A stretch of 58,942 nt of DNA from an uncultured Eubacterium sp. (GTDB lineage: Bacteria; Bacillota; Clostridia; Lachnospirales; Lachnospiraceae): contig CAJUHV010000018.1 in assembly GCA_910586445.1 (NCBI GenBank), positions 1 to 58,942 on the forward strand, given 5' to 3'. The first letter of the stretch is position 1. Each line of letters begins with the position of its first letter. Made by a program: the position numbers and the translations under genes. The notes under the pieces are model-generated. The model was given only the letters and a program-made list of their open reading frames with translations. It had not been told where the DNA came from and did not search any database. This document shows, one piece after another, positions 35,349 through 44,993 of the stretch.

Positions 35349-36503
35349 ATGGATGGAGTATTGTCACAAGAAGAGATAACAGCGCTGCTTCAAAACGGCG
35401 GTGATTCTGCAGGGGCTGCGCCTGCTAGTTCCAGTGCGGGAGTAACTCCTGACGAATGTGATACAATTGGTGAGATTGCCAATATCAGCATGGGGACAGC
35501 AGCGACTACATTGTTTTCGCTGGTTAATTATAAGGTAGACATATCTACGCCGGTTGTATCGATGGCTACATGGGATGATATTGTAAGCCAGTATGAAAGG
35601 CCGTGTGTATTTATTAAAATTGCCTATACAGTAGGCTTGGACGGAAGCAATCTGCTTGTGTTAAAGGAACATGATGTAAAGGTCATTACCGACCTGATGA
35701 TGGGCGGCGATGGCACAAATACAGAAGTAGAACTGGGTGAACTGCATTTAAGTGCGATCAGTGAGGCAATGAACCAGATGATGGGATCTGCCGCAACCTC
35801 ATTGTCATCTATGCTTAACAAAGTGATAGATATCAGTCCGCCAGAAGCAAATCTGATCGATTTGAAGGACAGTCTGGATGAAAAAGAAATAGATGAATTT
35901 TTGACAGGAGACTTTGTCAGGATTTCTTTTAAAATGGAAATCGGGGATCTGGTAGATAGTACGATTATGCAGCTGTATCCGATATCATTTGCAAAGGAGA
36001 TGTGCGAGAGCATAACGAAGACTATGACAAAAGACTTAGAAGAAACTGCACCTGCTCCTGCACAGACGCAGCAGCAGGCTGCACCACAGCCACAGCCGAT
36101 GCAGCAGCAGCCGATGATGCAGCAGCAGCCAATGATGATGCAGCAGCCGATGATGCAGCAGCAGCCAATGATGATGCAGCAGCCGATGATGATGCAGCAG
36201 CAGCCGGTGAACGTACAGCAGGCTCAGTTCCAAAGCTTTTCTGGTGATTTTAACCCGGCGATTTTCCAGAAAGAAAACATCGACCTGATTATGGATGTGC
36301 CGCTGGAGGTAACAGTAGAGCTGGGACGTACTACAAAATCGATCCAGGAAATTCTTGATTTTGCGCCAGGTACAATTATAGAACTTGATAAGATTGCCGG
36401 TGAGCCGATTGACGTGCTTGTAAATGGAAAGTATGTCGCAAAAGGCGAGGTAGTAGTAATTGAAGAGAGCTTTGGTGTAAGGATTACAGAAATTATAAAA
36501 TAA
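35349..36503 (+). CDS. fliY: Motor switch phosphatase FliY (FliN-type C-terminus)
   Basis: A 384-residue FliY, the Gram-positive C-ring protein that also dephosphorylates CheY-P. An N-terminal FliM-like peptide (VLSQEEITALLQNG), two CheC phosphatase helices (CDTIGEIANISMGTAATTL at about 37-55 and LSAISEAMNQMMGSAATSL near 137-155), a Gln/Met/Pro-rich linker with an exact 36-bp duplication (about 235-293), and a C-terminal SpoA/FliN domain (IMDVPLEVTVELGRTTKSIQEIL...GVRITEII). Starts 6 nt after fliM. Confidence 0.95.
   Translation: MDGVLSQEEITALLQNGGDSAGAAPASSSAGVTPDECDTIGEIANISMGTAATTLFSLVNYKVDISTPVVSMATWDDIVSQYERPCVFIKIAYTVGLDGSNLLVLKEHDVKVITDLMMGGDGTNTEVELGELHLSAISEAMNQMMGSAATSLSSMLNKVIDISPPEANLIDLKDSLDEKEIDEFLTGDFVRISFKMEIGDLVDSTIMQLYPISFAKEMCESITKTMTKDLEETAPAPAQTQQQAAPQPQPMQQQPMMQQQPMMMQQPMMQQQPMMMQQPMMMQQQPVNVQQAQFQSFSGDFNPAIFQKENIDLIMDVPLEVTVELGRTTKSIQEILDFAPGTIIELDKIAGEPIDVLVNGKYVAKGEVVVIEESFGVRITEIIK
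36120..36191 (+). repeat. Exact 36-bp tandem duplication in the fliY linker
   Basis: The 36-bp unit at 36120-36155 (coding QQQPMMMQQPMM) is repeated exactly at 36156-36191, flanked by partial copies from about 36101 to 36205. The unit is 12 codons, so copy-number change keeps the frame. Confidence 0.95.
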
Positions 36504-36593
36504 TTGCTAATACTTATTGTTTTATGTTATAATAGAAAAAGAATGCCACAACAAACAAAACAATAAAAATTAGAGAAATAAGGGAGAACAATT

Positions 36594-36956
36594 ATGGCAA
36601 AGAAAGTTTTAATTTGTGATGACGCAGCTTTTATGAGGATGATGATCAAAGATATTCTGTCAAAGAACGGCTATGAGATTGCTGGAGAAGCTGAAAATGG
36701 TGTAAAAGCAGTTGAAAAATATAATGAAACAAAGCCGGATCTCGTATTGATGGATATTACCATGCCGGAAATGGATGGAATTCAGGCATTAAAAGCAATC
36801 AGGGAGCTGGATTCTAGTGCGTGTGTAATTATGTGTTCTGCAATGGGGCAGCAGGCGATGGTTATTGAGGCTATTCAGTCTGGTGCAAAAGATTTTATTG
36901 TAAAGCCATTCCAAGCCGAGCGTGTGCTTGAAGCAGTAAAAAAAGTAGTTGGTTAG
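36594..36956 (+). CDS. cheY: Chemotaxis response regulator CheY
   Basis: A 120-residue stand-alone receiver. Acidic pocket DD near residues 9-10 (LICDDAAFMR), phospho-acceptor D54 (LVLMDITMPEMDGI), conserved S/T in MCSAMGQ and K in FIVKPF. Receives phosphate from CheA, acts on FliM/FliY. GGGAGAA precedes the ATG. The 90-bp gap before it is AT-rich without a clear site. Confidence 0.95.
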   Translation: MAKKVLICDDAAFMRMMIKDILSKNGYEIAGEAENGVKAVEKYNETKPDLVLMDITMPEMDGIQALKAIRELDSSACVIMCSAMGQQAMVIEAIQSGAKDFIVKPFQAERVLEAVKKVVG

Positions 36957-36957
36957 A

Positions 36958-37341
36958 ATGGTGCTGTCAAAAACAGCAGGTTCATGGCTTAGTTCCCTGG
37001 GCCAGCTGATGAGCGTTCTGGCAATTTTTGTTATTGTGCTGCTGCTCGCTTGGCTGACAACTCGTTTTCTTGCGGGTTATCAGCAGGGGCAGATGCGTAA
37101 TCAAAATCTTAAAATTATAGAGACGCTGAGACTTACCGCAAATAACTACATACAGATAATAGAAGCAGGAGATGTATACCTTGTCATTGCAGTTAGTAAG
37201 GATCATGTCGAGAAGCTGGCTGAAATAAGTAAAGAGCAGCTGGAAATCAGCACTACAGATGCGGCAGAGACAAAGATGGATATGGGTGAGAGTTTCCGTG
37301 ATATTCTTGACAAAGTAAAACATCATCTTCCGAAAAAGTAG
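36958..37341 (+). CDS. fliO: Flagellar biosynthesis protein FliO
   Basis: A 127-residue FliO/FliZ-like protein: one transmembrane helix (about 15-38, LMSVLAIFVIVLLLAWLTTRFLAG), then a short beta domain (NLKIIETLRLTANNYIQIIEAGDVYLVIAVSKDHVEKLAEI). Assembly factor for the FliP ring. It begins 1 nt after the cheY stop; ATG 36958 is preferred, TTG 36949 is an alternative. No strong ribosome site, suggesting coupling to cheY. Confidence 0.85.
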   Translation: MVLSKTAGSWLSSLGQLMSVLAIFVIVLLLAWLTTRFLAGYQQGQMRNQNLKIIETLRLTANNYIQIIEAGDVYLVIAVSKDHVEKLAEISKEQLEISTTDAAETKMDMGESFRDILDKVKHHLPKK

Positions 37342-37352
37342 GGCAGATTGTA

Positions 37353-38192
37353 ATGAATACAGGAAAGAAAATATATTGCATAGCGTCATTTATGCTTGCC
37401 ATAGTGACGCTTACCATTTGTCTGATGTGCTGTTACAGGCAGAATGCGTATGCAAATGCCAGAGATGAAGTCGGCAGCTTTGATTCTGCAAGTGGTGATA
37501 CAGATGTAGATGATGCATCTGAAGATAATAATAATGGCATATGGGTTAACTTTGGGAATGAAGAGGGCGGTATTTCAGCACCGATTCGTATGCTGCTTGT
37601 ACTGACCGTGATTTCTCTGGCACCGTCATTCATGATTATGATGACGTCCTTTACAAGGCTGATTATTGTACTTCATTTTGTAAGGACTGCGCTGGGAACA
37701 CAGTCTTCTCCGCCGAATCAGGTTATGGTCGGACTGGCGCTGTTCTTGACCTTTTATATTATGTCACCTGTATTTGCGCAGATTAATGAGACTGCGATCC
37801 GTCCGCTGGATGCAGGAGAGATTACGGTAGAGACTGCTGTTGAGCGTGCACAGGAGCCTATCCGCGCGTTTATGTTTCCGCAGACACAGGAAAAAGACAT
37901 AAATATGTTTTGTGATCTTGCAGGCGTCGATTATGAGACGATGGATGATGTGCCGTTTTATGTACTGGTGCCCAGCTTTATTATCAGCGAACTCCGTACA
38001 GCTTTTATTATTGGATTTATGATTTATATTCCATTTATAGTCATTGATATGGTTGTGTCATCCGTATTAATGTCCATGGGTATGATGATGCTGCCGCCGA
38101 CAACGATTTCTATGCCTTTTAAGGTGCTGTTGTTTGTGTTGGCAGATGGATGGAATCTTGTAATTAAGGAATTGGTCAGGACATTTATATAG
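37353..38192 (+). CDS. fliP: Flagellar export gate protein FliP
   Basis: A 279-residue FliP with an N-terminal signal-like segment (about 5-30), a low-complexity Asp/Ser/Asn part, and the core: LVLTVISLAPSFMIMMTSFTRLIIVLHFVRTALGTQSSPPNQVMVGLALFLTFYIMSP and VLVPSFIISELRTAFIIGFMIYIPFIVIDMVVSSVLMSMGMMMLPP, in parts. Core of the export channel with FliQ and FliR. Next in order is fliQ. Confidence 0.96.
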   Translation: MNTGKKIYCIASFMLAIVTLTICLMCCYRQNAYANARDEVGSFDSASGDTDVDDASEDNNNGIWVNFGNEEGGISAPIRMLLVLTVISLAPSFMIMMTSFTRLIIVLHFVRTALGTQSSPPNQVMVGLALFLTFYIMSPVFAQINETAIRPLDAGEITVETAVERAQEPIRAFMFPQTQEKDINMFCDLAGVDYETMDDVPFYVLVPSFIISELRTAFIIGFMIYIPFIVIDMVVSSVLMSMGMMMLPPTTISMPFKVLLFVLADGWNLVIKELVRTFI

Positions 38193-38236
38193 GACAGGCC
38201 TGGTCAAGCCGGATCTTTACTTAGGAGGTGTGTTCC

Positions 38237-38506
38237 ATGATTACAGAAGAGCAGGTTATGGATATTTCCAGAGAAGCGATATATACAATTATTATGACGT
38301 CGGCTCCGCTGCTGCTTACTTCGCTGGTTGTCGGATTAATTATCAGTATTTTTCAGACGGTTACATCTATTCAGGAGCAGACGCTGACATTTGTACCTAA
38401 GATTCTGGCAGTATTTGCAGTGATGCTTCTGATTGGTGCATGGATGCTGAATAATATGTCTACATTCATGACGCAGTTATGGTCAGATTTCAGCTTGTAT
38501 GTATAG
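38237..38506 (+). CDS. fliQ: Flagellar export gate protein FliQ
   Basis: An 89-residue FliQ with two membrane helices (about 15-40 and 50-75). Signature SAPLLLTSLVVGLIISIFQTVTSIQEQTLTFVPKI. TTAGGAGGTG lies 7-8 nt before ATG 38237. Confidence 0.96.
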   Translation: MITEEQVMDISREAIYTIIMTSAPLLLTSLVVGLIISIFQTVTSIQEQTLTFVPKILAVFAVMLLIGAWMLNNMSTFMTQLWSDFSLYV

Positions 38507-38523
38507 TGGGATAGGGATGTGAC

Positions 38524-39312
38524 ATGTTCAATGCGACGTTCTCATTACAGACATTTGAATATTTCCTGCTAGTTCTGGTACGGATTGCAGCCTGTATATT
38601 TGCGGCACCATTTTTTAATACAAGGGGGCTTCCGGTCAGAACAAAAGTAGGAGCAGCAGGCTGTATTGCAATTATGCTGACAGGTGTTTTGCCGGAGCAG
38701 AACCTTGCTTACACAGGTATAATGGAATATGGGATTATTGTGATTAAGGAAGGAATTACAGGCTTGCTGATAGGTTATTCAGCCAGTATCTGTAATTCTA
38801 TTGTTTTGTTTGCAGGTAGGCTGATAGATATGCAGATCGGCCTGTCAATGGCGCAGGAATACAATCCTATGACACAGATGAATGAAAGTATTACCGGAAA
38901 CCTGTATAACTATTCGATCATGCTGATGCTTTTAGCGTCAAATATGTATCAGTATGTGATCCGTGCAGTATGTGATTCCTATCAGCTGATACCAATCAAC
39001 CAGCAGATTTTTCAGTGGGATTACCTGCTGAGCGGATTTACCAGCTTTATGTCCAGCCTGCTTATTTTGGGATTCCGCATTACGCTGCCGGTTTTTGCAT
39101 GTATGATGGTTGTAAACTGCATACTCGGCATTATGGCAAAGGTGGCACCGCAGATGAACATGTTTGCGGTCGGCATACAGATCAAGGTGCTGATCGGTTT
39201 AGCAGTTTTGTTTCTTGCATTGTCCCTGATTGGCGGAGTGGCTGATTTTGTGGCGCAGGAGATGAAGAGAATGGTAGTTTATATGATAAAAGGGATGTAT
39301 ATTATTGAATAA
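38524..39312 (+). CDS. fliR: Flagellar export gate protein FliR
   Basis: A 262-residue FliR with several membrane segments and the motifs RIAACIFAAPFFNTRGLPVRTKVG, GFRITLPVFACMMVVNCILGIMAKVAPQMNMFAVGIQIK. It completes the FliP5-FliQ4-FliR1 gate. Its end overlaps flhB by 8 nt. Confidence 0.96.
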   Translation: MFNATFSLQTFEYFLLVLVRIAACIFAAPFFNTRGLPVRTKVGAAGCIAIMLTGVLPEQNLAYTGIMEYGIIVIKEGITGLLIGYSASICNSIVLFAGRLIDMQIGLSMAQEYNPMTQMNESITGNLYNYSIMLMLLASNMYQYVIRAVCDSYQLIPINQQIFQWDYLLSGFTSFMSSLLILGFRITLPVFACMMVVNCILGIMAKVAPQMNMFAVGIQIKVLIGLAVLFLALSLIGGVADFVAQEMKRMVVYMIKGMYIIE

Positions 39313-40432
39313 AGAACAATGGCGTATGCCCTTAGACCTGCAGTGGTTTGCAAAGGATGGTGAGGGCGGGGAGAAAACCGAAGAGCCTACCGGAAAAAAA
39401 CTAAATGACGCCAGAAACGACGGCAAAGTGGCCAAAAGCAAGGAACTAAACAATGCAGTAGGACTGATCATTTTATTTATAATGCTGCAGATGCTGATGT
39501 CCAGCCTTGGAGGCGGCATGCTCGGCATGTTTGACAGGGTTTATGGGCTTATTCCAGATTTTATTGGCCAGAATCCCGGCGGGCCGTCAGGCAGGGCTGT
39601 TTCACAGCTGCTGGGCGAGGCGATGAGAGGCATTATCAGCATGGTGCTGCCATTTTTTATCGTCGGTGTGATTGCAATGGTGATTCTGGATATTCTGCAG
39701 GTAAAGTGGAAAATTACGACAAAGCCGATGCAGCCAAAGCTGAGCAAATTTAACCCGATGAATGGAATTAAGCGTATTTTTTCCAAAGATTCCCTCATAG
39801 AGCTTTTAAAGTCTATTGCGAAAATTATATTGATCGCAGTGATTACATATATGTCTGTGCAGGAGAATCTGCATAACCTCCTGCTTTTATACGACATATC
39901 GCTGATGCGTGCGGTCATGCTGGTCGGTTCTATCGTTCTGGACACAGGGCTAAGAATTTCTTTAGCATATCTGGTGCTTGGATTTGCAGACCTGATTTAT
40001 CAGAAATGGAAATTCCATGAAGAAATGAAGATGACCAAACAGGAAGTCAAAGATGAATATAAAAATGCAGAAGGTGATCCGCAGATCAAAAGCAAGCAGC
40101 GTGCGCGCATGAGGGAGGCGTCTCAGCGGCGTATGATGCAGGATGTGCCGAAAGCAGATGTGGTTATTACGAACCCGACGCATTATGCGGTTGCATTAAA
40201 ATACGATGCAGAAGAAGCGCAGGCACCGGTCGTGCTTGCAAAAGGAACAGATTATCTTGCTCTCCAGATCAAAGAGAAAGCAAAAGAAGCAGATGTAGAA
40301 ATCGTAGAAAACAAGCCGCTGGCACGTATGCTGTATGCAAATGTAGAGATCGGTGAGGAAATACCGCCGGAGCTTTACCAGACGGTCGCAGAGATACTGG
40401 CTGCGGTATACCGGCTGAAAAATAAACTGTAG
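39305..40432 (+). CDS. flhB: Flagellar export switch protein FlhB
   Basis: A 375-residue FlhB. N-terminal DLQWFAKDGEGGEKTEEPTGKKLNDARNDGKVAKS, four membrane segments, and a cytoplasmic domain with the autocleavage site N290-P-T-H293 (VVITNPTHYAVALKYD), where cleavage switches export from hook to filament proteins. It starts with TTG 39305, overlapping fliR, with AAAGGG upstream; an ATG at 39326 is a less likely alternative. An unusual 325-bp gap follows before flhA. Confidence 0.95.
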   Translation: MNKEQWRMPLDLQWFAKDGEGGEKTEEPTGKKLNDARNDGKVAKSKELNNAVGLIILFIMLQMLMSSLGGGMLGMFDRVYGLIPDFIGQNPGGPSGRAVSQLLGEAMRGIISMVLPFFIVGVIAMVILDILQVKWKITTKPMQPKLSKFNPMNGIKRIFSKDSLIELLKSIAKIILIAVITYMSVQENLHNLLLLYDISLMRAVMLVGSIVLDTGLRISLAYLVLGFADLIYQKWKFHEEMKMTKQEVKDEYKNAEGDPQIKSKQRARMREASQRRMMQDVPKADVVITNPTHYAVALKYDAEEAQAPVVLAKGTDYLALQIKEKAKEADVEIVENKPLARMLYANVEIGEEIPPELYQTVAEILAAVYRLKNKL

Positions 40433-40757
40433 CAGCGTGTCAGGGATCAGATAGATTGTGCGGCATATTACATTGGTATGCGGGTGTAATAGAGCCGGTG
40501 AATAAATTTATAAAGAAAATAAATGCCGGCATGCAGCTTTCCTGCCGCTGCCGGTATATGATAGGTATTGATAAGAATATGGTTAGGAATCATAAACAGT
40601 CTGAGGCGGAGCTTGCCGCCGGTATCAGATGGACGATAAATAGAACTCTGGCCATGGGATTTATGGCCTTCGGGATCATTTTACCAAAAGATGCTCCCTG
40701 TTATGCCGCTGTCTGGCAGGATAGCAGAAATAAGAAGGAAAGGTGGGATTGACAGAC
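40433..40757 (+). other. Long intra-operon gap between flhB and flhA with unassigned 98-codon frame
   Basis: Frame 40456-40752 starts with TTG and encodes a 98-residue cysteine- and arginine-containing peptide with no family I recognise and no clear ribosome site. The gap also has a GGCCAT/ATGGCC hairpin at 40650-40668. I favour a non-coding spacer or a decayed gene. Confidence 0.4.
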
Positions 40758-42791
40758 ATGAAGAAAGCAGATGTGGGCGTTGCATTATATTTGTTGTCAG
40801 CGGTCGTATTCTTTATTGTACCAATCCCGAATCAGCTTTTAGACGTTATGCTGGCGCTTAATCTGTCAATTGCGCTGGTTGTATTGTTTAACTGTCTGTT
40901 CGTGCAGGAAGTTTTGGATATGTCATTTTTCCCTACCCTGCTGCTGTTTACGACAATATTCAGGATAGCATTAAACGTGTCGTCAACAAGACTGATCTTA
41001 TCGTCCGGAGATCCGGGTAACGTAGTAGCTACGTTTGGATCTTTCGTAGGCGGGAATGATCTTGTAATTGGTGCAATTGTATTTATCATTCTGGTTATTA
41101 TACAGTTTGTCGTTATCAATAAAGGTTCCGAGCGTGTATCTGAAGTAACAGCCCGTTTTACCCTGGATGCAATGCCTGGTAAGCAGATGGCGATTGACGC
41201 GGACCTGAATACGGGAGCGATAGATGATAACGAGGCAAAAGCGCGCCGTGAAAAAATACAGGCAGAATCTTCTTTCTTCGGTTCCATGGATGGTGCTACG
41301 AAGTACGTAAAGGGAGATGCTTCGGCTGGCCTTTTGATTACATTTGTTAACCTGATAGGCGGTACGATCATGGGCATGACCCGTGACGGATTAGAAGCGA
41401 TGGATGCGCTTCAGCAGTACGGTGTCTTAACGATTGGCGACGGCCTTGTATCGCAGATGCCGTCACTCATGATTTCTCTTGCAACCGGTATTCTGGTGAC
41501 AAAAGCTTCGAAAGAGGCAGATATCAGCGATATTTTAGTGTCACAGCTTTTCGGCATTCCAAAGGTACTATATCTGGTAGGAATGACCCTGATTTTTCTG
41601 GGAGTTGTAACGCCGTTAAATCCAGTGCTGTTTGCCGCATTCGGCCTGATGTATATTATTGTTGGCAGGGGAATGAACAAGTCTATGGAGGTTGAGGCAG
41701 TGGAAGAAGAGGCGACACAGGCGGAAGAAGAAGCAGAAGAAATACGAAAGCCGGAAAATGTTGTTTCCCTGCTGCAGGTAGATCCGATCGAGTTGGAATT
41801 CGGCTACGGCATTATCCCGCTGGCCGACGTAAACCAGGGCGGCGATTTATTAGACCGTGTTGTTATGATCCGAAGGCAGATTGCGCTGGAGCTTGGTACG
41901 GTCGTTCCGATTATCCGGCTTCGTGACAATATCCAGCTGAATCCAAATCAGTATATTATAAAAATAAAGGGCATTCAGATTACAGAGGGCGAGATTTTAT
42001 TTGACCATTATATGGCGATGAATCCGGGATATGTGGAAGAGGAAATAACCGGCATACCTACTTTTGAACCGTCCTTCCACCTGCCGGCGATCTGGATCAC
42101 AGAAAGCCAGAGAGAACGTGCAGAGAGCCTCGGCTATACAGTTGTAGATCCTCCGTCCATTATTGCGACACACCTGACGGAAGTAATCCGCAACCACATT
42201 GCAGAGCTGCTGACAAGGCAGGATGTACAGAACCTGATTGACAATGTAAAAGAGAGCAATCCTGTGCTTGTGGAAGAGCTTGTTCCAAAGCTGCTTGGCA
42301 TAGGCGAGGTACAGAAGGTACTGCAGAACCTGCTTTCTGAGGGCATTTCGATCCGTGACCTGCTTACCATATTTGAAACGCTTGCAGATCATGCGATGTC
42401 TTCCAGGGATACAGATGTACTGACGGAGTATACGAGGCAGGCATTAAAGAGGGCAATATCCAACCGTTATTTTATGCCGAATGAGGCAACCAGCGTAATC
42501 ACGCTGGACCCGAATATTGAACAGGAAATTATGTCATCCGTAAAACAGACAGAACAGGGAGCATATCTGGCAATTGACCCGGAGCGGACAAAGCTGATTA
42601 TGTCGTCTGTTGAGACAGAGGTTTCGAAATTGGAAAATCTGGGAAAGAATCCGATCATCGTTACTTCCCCGATTGTACGTATGTATTTTAAGAAGATGAC
42701 AGAGGAATATTTTAAGGATCTGATCGTTGTGTCTTACAATGAGATTGATTCAAATGTAGAATTACAGTCAGTGGGGATGGTGACAGCGTAA
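40758..42791 (+). CDS. flhA: Flagellar biosynthesis protein FlhA
   Basis: A 677-residue FlhA, the large export-gate protein. Eight membrane segments span residues 1-310; the conserved FHIPEP-type loop includes FFPTLLLFTTIFRIALNVSSTRLIL, RFTLDAMPGKQMAIDADLNTGAI and GLLITFVNLIGGTIMGM. The cytoplasmic ring domain follows. Start ATG 40758 gives the family N-terminus MKKADVGVALYLL; GTG 40743 and TTG 40749 are also possible, as AAAGGTGG sits closer to them. Confidence 0.95.
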   Translation: MKKADVGVALYLLSAVVFFIVPIPNQLLDVMLALNLSIALVVLFNCLFVQEVLDMSFFPTLLLFTTIFRIALNVSSTRLILSSGDPGNVVATFGSFVGGNDLVIGAIVFIILVIIQFVVINKGSERVSEVTARFTLDAMPGKQMAIDADLNTGAIDDNEAKARREKIQAESSFFGSMDGATKYVKGDASAGLLITFVNLIGGTIMGMTRDGLEAMDALQQYGVLTIGDGLVSQMPSLMISLATGILVTKASKEADISDILVSQLFGIPKVLYLVGMTLIFLGVVTPLNPVLFAAFGLMYIIVGRGMNKSMEVEAVEEEATQAEEEAEEIRKPENVVSLLQVDPIELEFGYGIIPLADVNQGGDLLDRVVMIRRQIALELGTVVPIIRLRDNIQLNPNQYIIKIKGIQITEGEILFDHYMAMNPGYVEEEITGIPTFEPSFHLPAIWITESQRERAESLGYTVVDPPSIIATHLTEVIRNHIAELLTRQDVQNLIDNVKESNPVLVEELVPKLLGIGEVQKVLQNLLSEGISIRDLLTIFETLADHAMSSRDTDVLTEYTRQALKRAISNRYFMPNEATSVITLDPNIEQEIMSSVKQTEQGAYLAIDPERTKLIMSSVETEVSKLENLGKNPIIVTSPIVRMYFKKMTEEYFKDLIVVSYNEIDSNVELQSVGMVTA

Positions 42792-44084
42792 ATGACAATT
42801 AATAAATTCCAGGGGAAGACAGAAAGCGAAGCGATTGATAAGGCAAAAAGAGAAATGGGCCCGGATGTCGTGATCATGAGCGTAAAAACTGTAAAGCCCA
42901 AAGGAGTGTTTCGTGCTTTTAAAGGAATCATATATGAAGTAACAGCTGCTCTTGAGGAAAATGAATCAGATAAATCCGTAAAAGCAGAGACTGCATTCCG
43001 CCAGCCGGAGGCAGCCATGAAGCAGCCTGAGAGCATCAGCCTGGCAGCGGATGAACCGATCAGGATTCCGGTTGCCGGACAGAATCTGGCGGACGCACAG
43101 CCGCAGAGGGCACTTCCGCCGGTCAGGCAGCTGGAACCGGAGTATGCCCCGGCAGTACCAGCACAGGTGCCTGCCAGTGCGATCGAAGAGCGGCTGGACA
43201 GCCTGCAGAGTCTGTTAGAAGACCGCATCTCTGCAGAAAAGAAAAATCAGGAGGATGGCATAAGCGTGCCGGGTGAAAATAAAGGGCAGGAAGGGTTTTC
43301 CTTTATTAAAATGCTTTATCAGACACTTCTGGATAATGAAGTGCATGAAAAATATGCCAACCAGATTCTGGATGAGCTGGAAAAAATTTCAAACAAAGGC
43401 AATAATATCGATTATATTTTGTCGCATATTTATCAAAAGCTTATTTTAAAGTTTGGCCAGCCAAAGCCGATTGAATTAAATGATGCAAAGCCGAAGGTCG
43501 CTTTTTTTATAGGGCCTACCGGTGTCGGAAAAACAACTACGATTGCAAAGATTGCATCCCGTTATAAAGTTGACGAAGGAAAAAAAGTTGCATTCCTTAC
43601 GGCAGACACATACCGCATAGCAGCTACTGAACAGCTGCGGACTTATGCAAATATATTGGATATGCCGTTGACAATCGTATATTCTACAGAAGAAATCAAA
43701 GATGCGGTAGATAATCTATCGGACTTTGACTTGGTTCTCGTGGATACGGCAGGATTTTCGCATAAAAGCGCTGCACAGTGTGAAGATGTGAAAAACTTAA
43801 TCAGCGGTCTTTCCGATGATTATGAGACAGAGGTATATCTGGTCTTAAGCGCGACCACAAAATATCGTGATCTGCAGGATATGTGCAATATCTATCAGAC
43901 TTTTGCGGATTATAAGCTGATCTTTACCAAACTGGATGAAACCTCATGTTACGGCAACTTGTTAAATATCCATTTGTATTCGGGAGCAAACCTGTCTTAT
44001 GCAACGTATGGGCAGAATGTACCGGATGACATAGAGGTATTTGATACACAGAAAATTGTGAAGAAATTACTTGGAGGGGATTGA
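42792..44084 (+). CDS. flhF: SRP-like GTPase FlhF
   Basis: A 430-residue FlhF that sets the position and number of flagella. The B domain begins MTINKFQGKTESEAIDKAKREMGPDVVI; a variable Pro/Gln-rich linker runs about 55-140; the NG GTPase domain has FFIGPTGVGKTTTIAKIA, FLTADTYRIAATEQLRTYA, LVDTAGFSHKS and FTKLDETSCYGNLLN. The ATG follows the flhA stop directly. Confidence 0.95.
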   Translation: MTINKFQGKTESEAIDKAKREMGPDVVIMSVKTVKPKGVFRAFKGIIYEVTAALEENESDKSVKAETAFRQPEAAMKQPESISLAADEPIRIPVAGQNLADAQPQRALPPVRQLEPEYAPAVPAQVPASAIEERLDSLQSLLEDRISAEKKNQEDGISVPGENKGQEGFSFIKMLYQTLLDNEVHEKYANQILDELEKISNKGNNIDYILSHIYQKLILKFGQPKPIELNDAKPKVAFFIGPTGVGKTTTIAKIASRYKVDEGKKVAFLTADTYRIAATEQLRTYANILDMPLTIVYSTEEIKDAVDNLSDFDLVLVDTAGFSHKSAAQCEDVKNLISGLSDDYETEVYLVLSATTKYRDLQDMCNIYQTFADYKLIFTKLDETSCYGNLLNIHLYSGANLSYATYGQNVPDDIEVFDTQKIVKKLLGGD

Positions 44085-44086
44085 GT

Positions 44087-44956
44087 ATGGATCAGGCAGA
44101 ACAACTGAGGAATGTGATTAAGTCCAAACAGGCTCGTTCTGTGTCCAAAGCAAGGGTCATTACGATTACCAGTGGAAAGGGCGGGGTAGGAAAATCAAAT
44201 ATTGCCGTTAACCTGGCTGTCCAGCTGCGCAGGCTGGGGAAGAAGGTAATTATTTTTGATGCGGATATGGGGCTGGCAAATGTGGAGGTTATGTTTGGTG
44301 CAATTCCTAAATATAATCTAAGTGATATGATATACCATGGCAAGAAAATGCGTGATATAATTACAGAAGGCCCTATGGAAATCGGCTTTATTTCGGGAGG
44401 AAACGGAATTACCGGAATGAATAATCTGACAAAGAATCAGCTTACACGTCTGGTCAATAATCTGATCGAGCTGGATGAGCTTACAGATTTTATACTGATA
44501 GACACAGGAGCAGGCATTGCCAATAATGTCATGGAATTCGTATCTGCAAGTCCTGAAGTGCTGCTGGTATTGACGCCGGAGCCTAGTTCGCTGACAGATT
44601 CATATTCCTTGATTAAGGCATTATATGGAAATCCGGGATTTATCCGTCACAGCACGAAAATTGAAGTGGTTGTTAACCGGACAGTTTCACCGGAAGACGG
44701 ACAGATTGTATATGATAAGTTAAGTTCTGTCATATCAAAGTTTTTACAGGGTGAAGTACAGTTTTTCGGTACGATCCCGCAGGACATTTTATTAGAAAAA
44801 TCGGTGCGTGCACAGAAAATTGTATCCTTGAGTGCACCGAATGCCAGATCAGCCAGAGCTTTTGAATCGCTGGCACAGAGCCTGATTGACGGCGAGCCGA
44901 TGATGGAAGAAGAACGATTAGGAATACGGGAGCTGTTTTTTAGTTTTTTCAAATGA
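44087..44956 (+). CDS. flhG: MinD-like ATPase FlhG (YlxH)
   Basis: A 289-residue ParA/MinD-type ATPase that works with FlhF in flagellar number and C-ring assembly. Deviant Walker A ITSGKGGVGKSNIAVNLA, FDADMGLANVEVMFG, LIDTGAGIANNVMEF, and a C-terminal RELFFSFF. The N-terminal DQAEQLRNVI segment stimulates FlhF. ATG 44087 has GGAGGGG 8 nt upstream; a TTG at 44081 is too close. Confidence 0.95.
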   Translation: MDQAEQLRNVIKSKQARSVSKARVITITSGKGGVGKSNIAVNLAVQLRRLGKKVIIFDADMGLANVEVMFGAIPKYNLSDMIYHGKKMRDIITEGPMEIGFISGGNGITGMNNLTKNQLTRLVNNLIELDELTDFILIDTGAGIANNVMEFVSASPEVLLVLTPEPSSLTDSYSLIKALYGNPGFIRHSTKIEVVVNRTVSPEDGQIVYDKLSSVISKFLQGEVQFFGTIPQDILLEKSVRAQKIVSLSAPNARSARAFESLAQSLIDGEPMMEEERLGIRELFFSFFK

Positions 44957-44993
44957 AGAATGGAGCCTTATTCGTTTATAACAGAGGAGAATT

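Noticed and set aside
36036..36233. Histidine/leucine-rich minus-strand frame
   Set aside because: Antisense of the CAG/ATG repeats in fliY.
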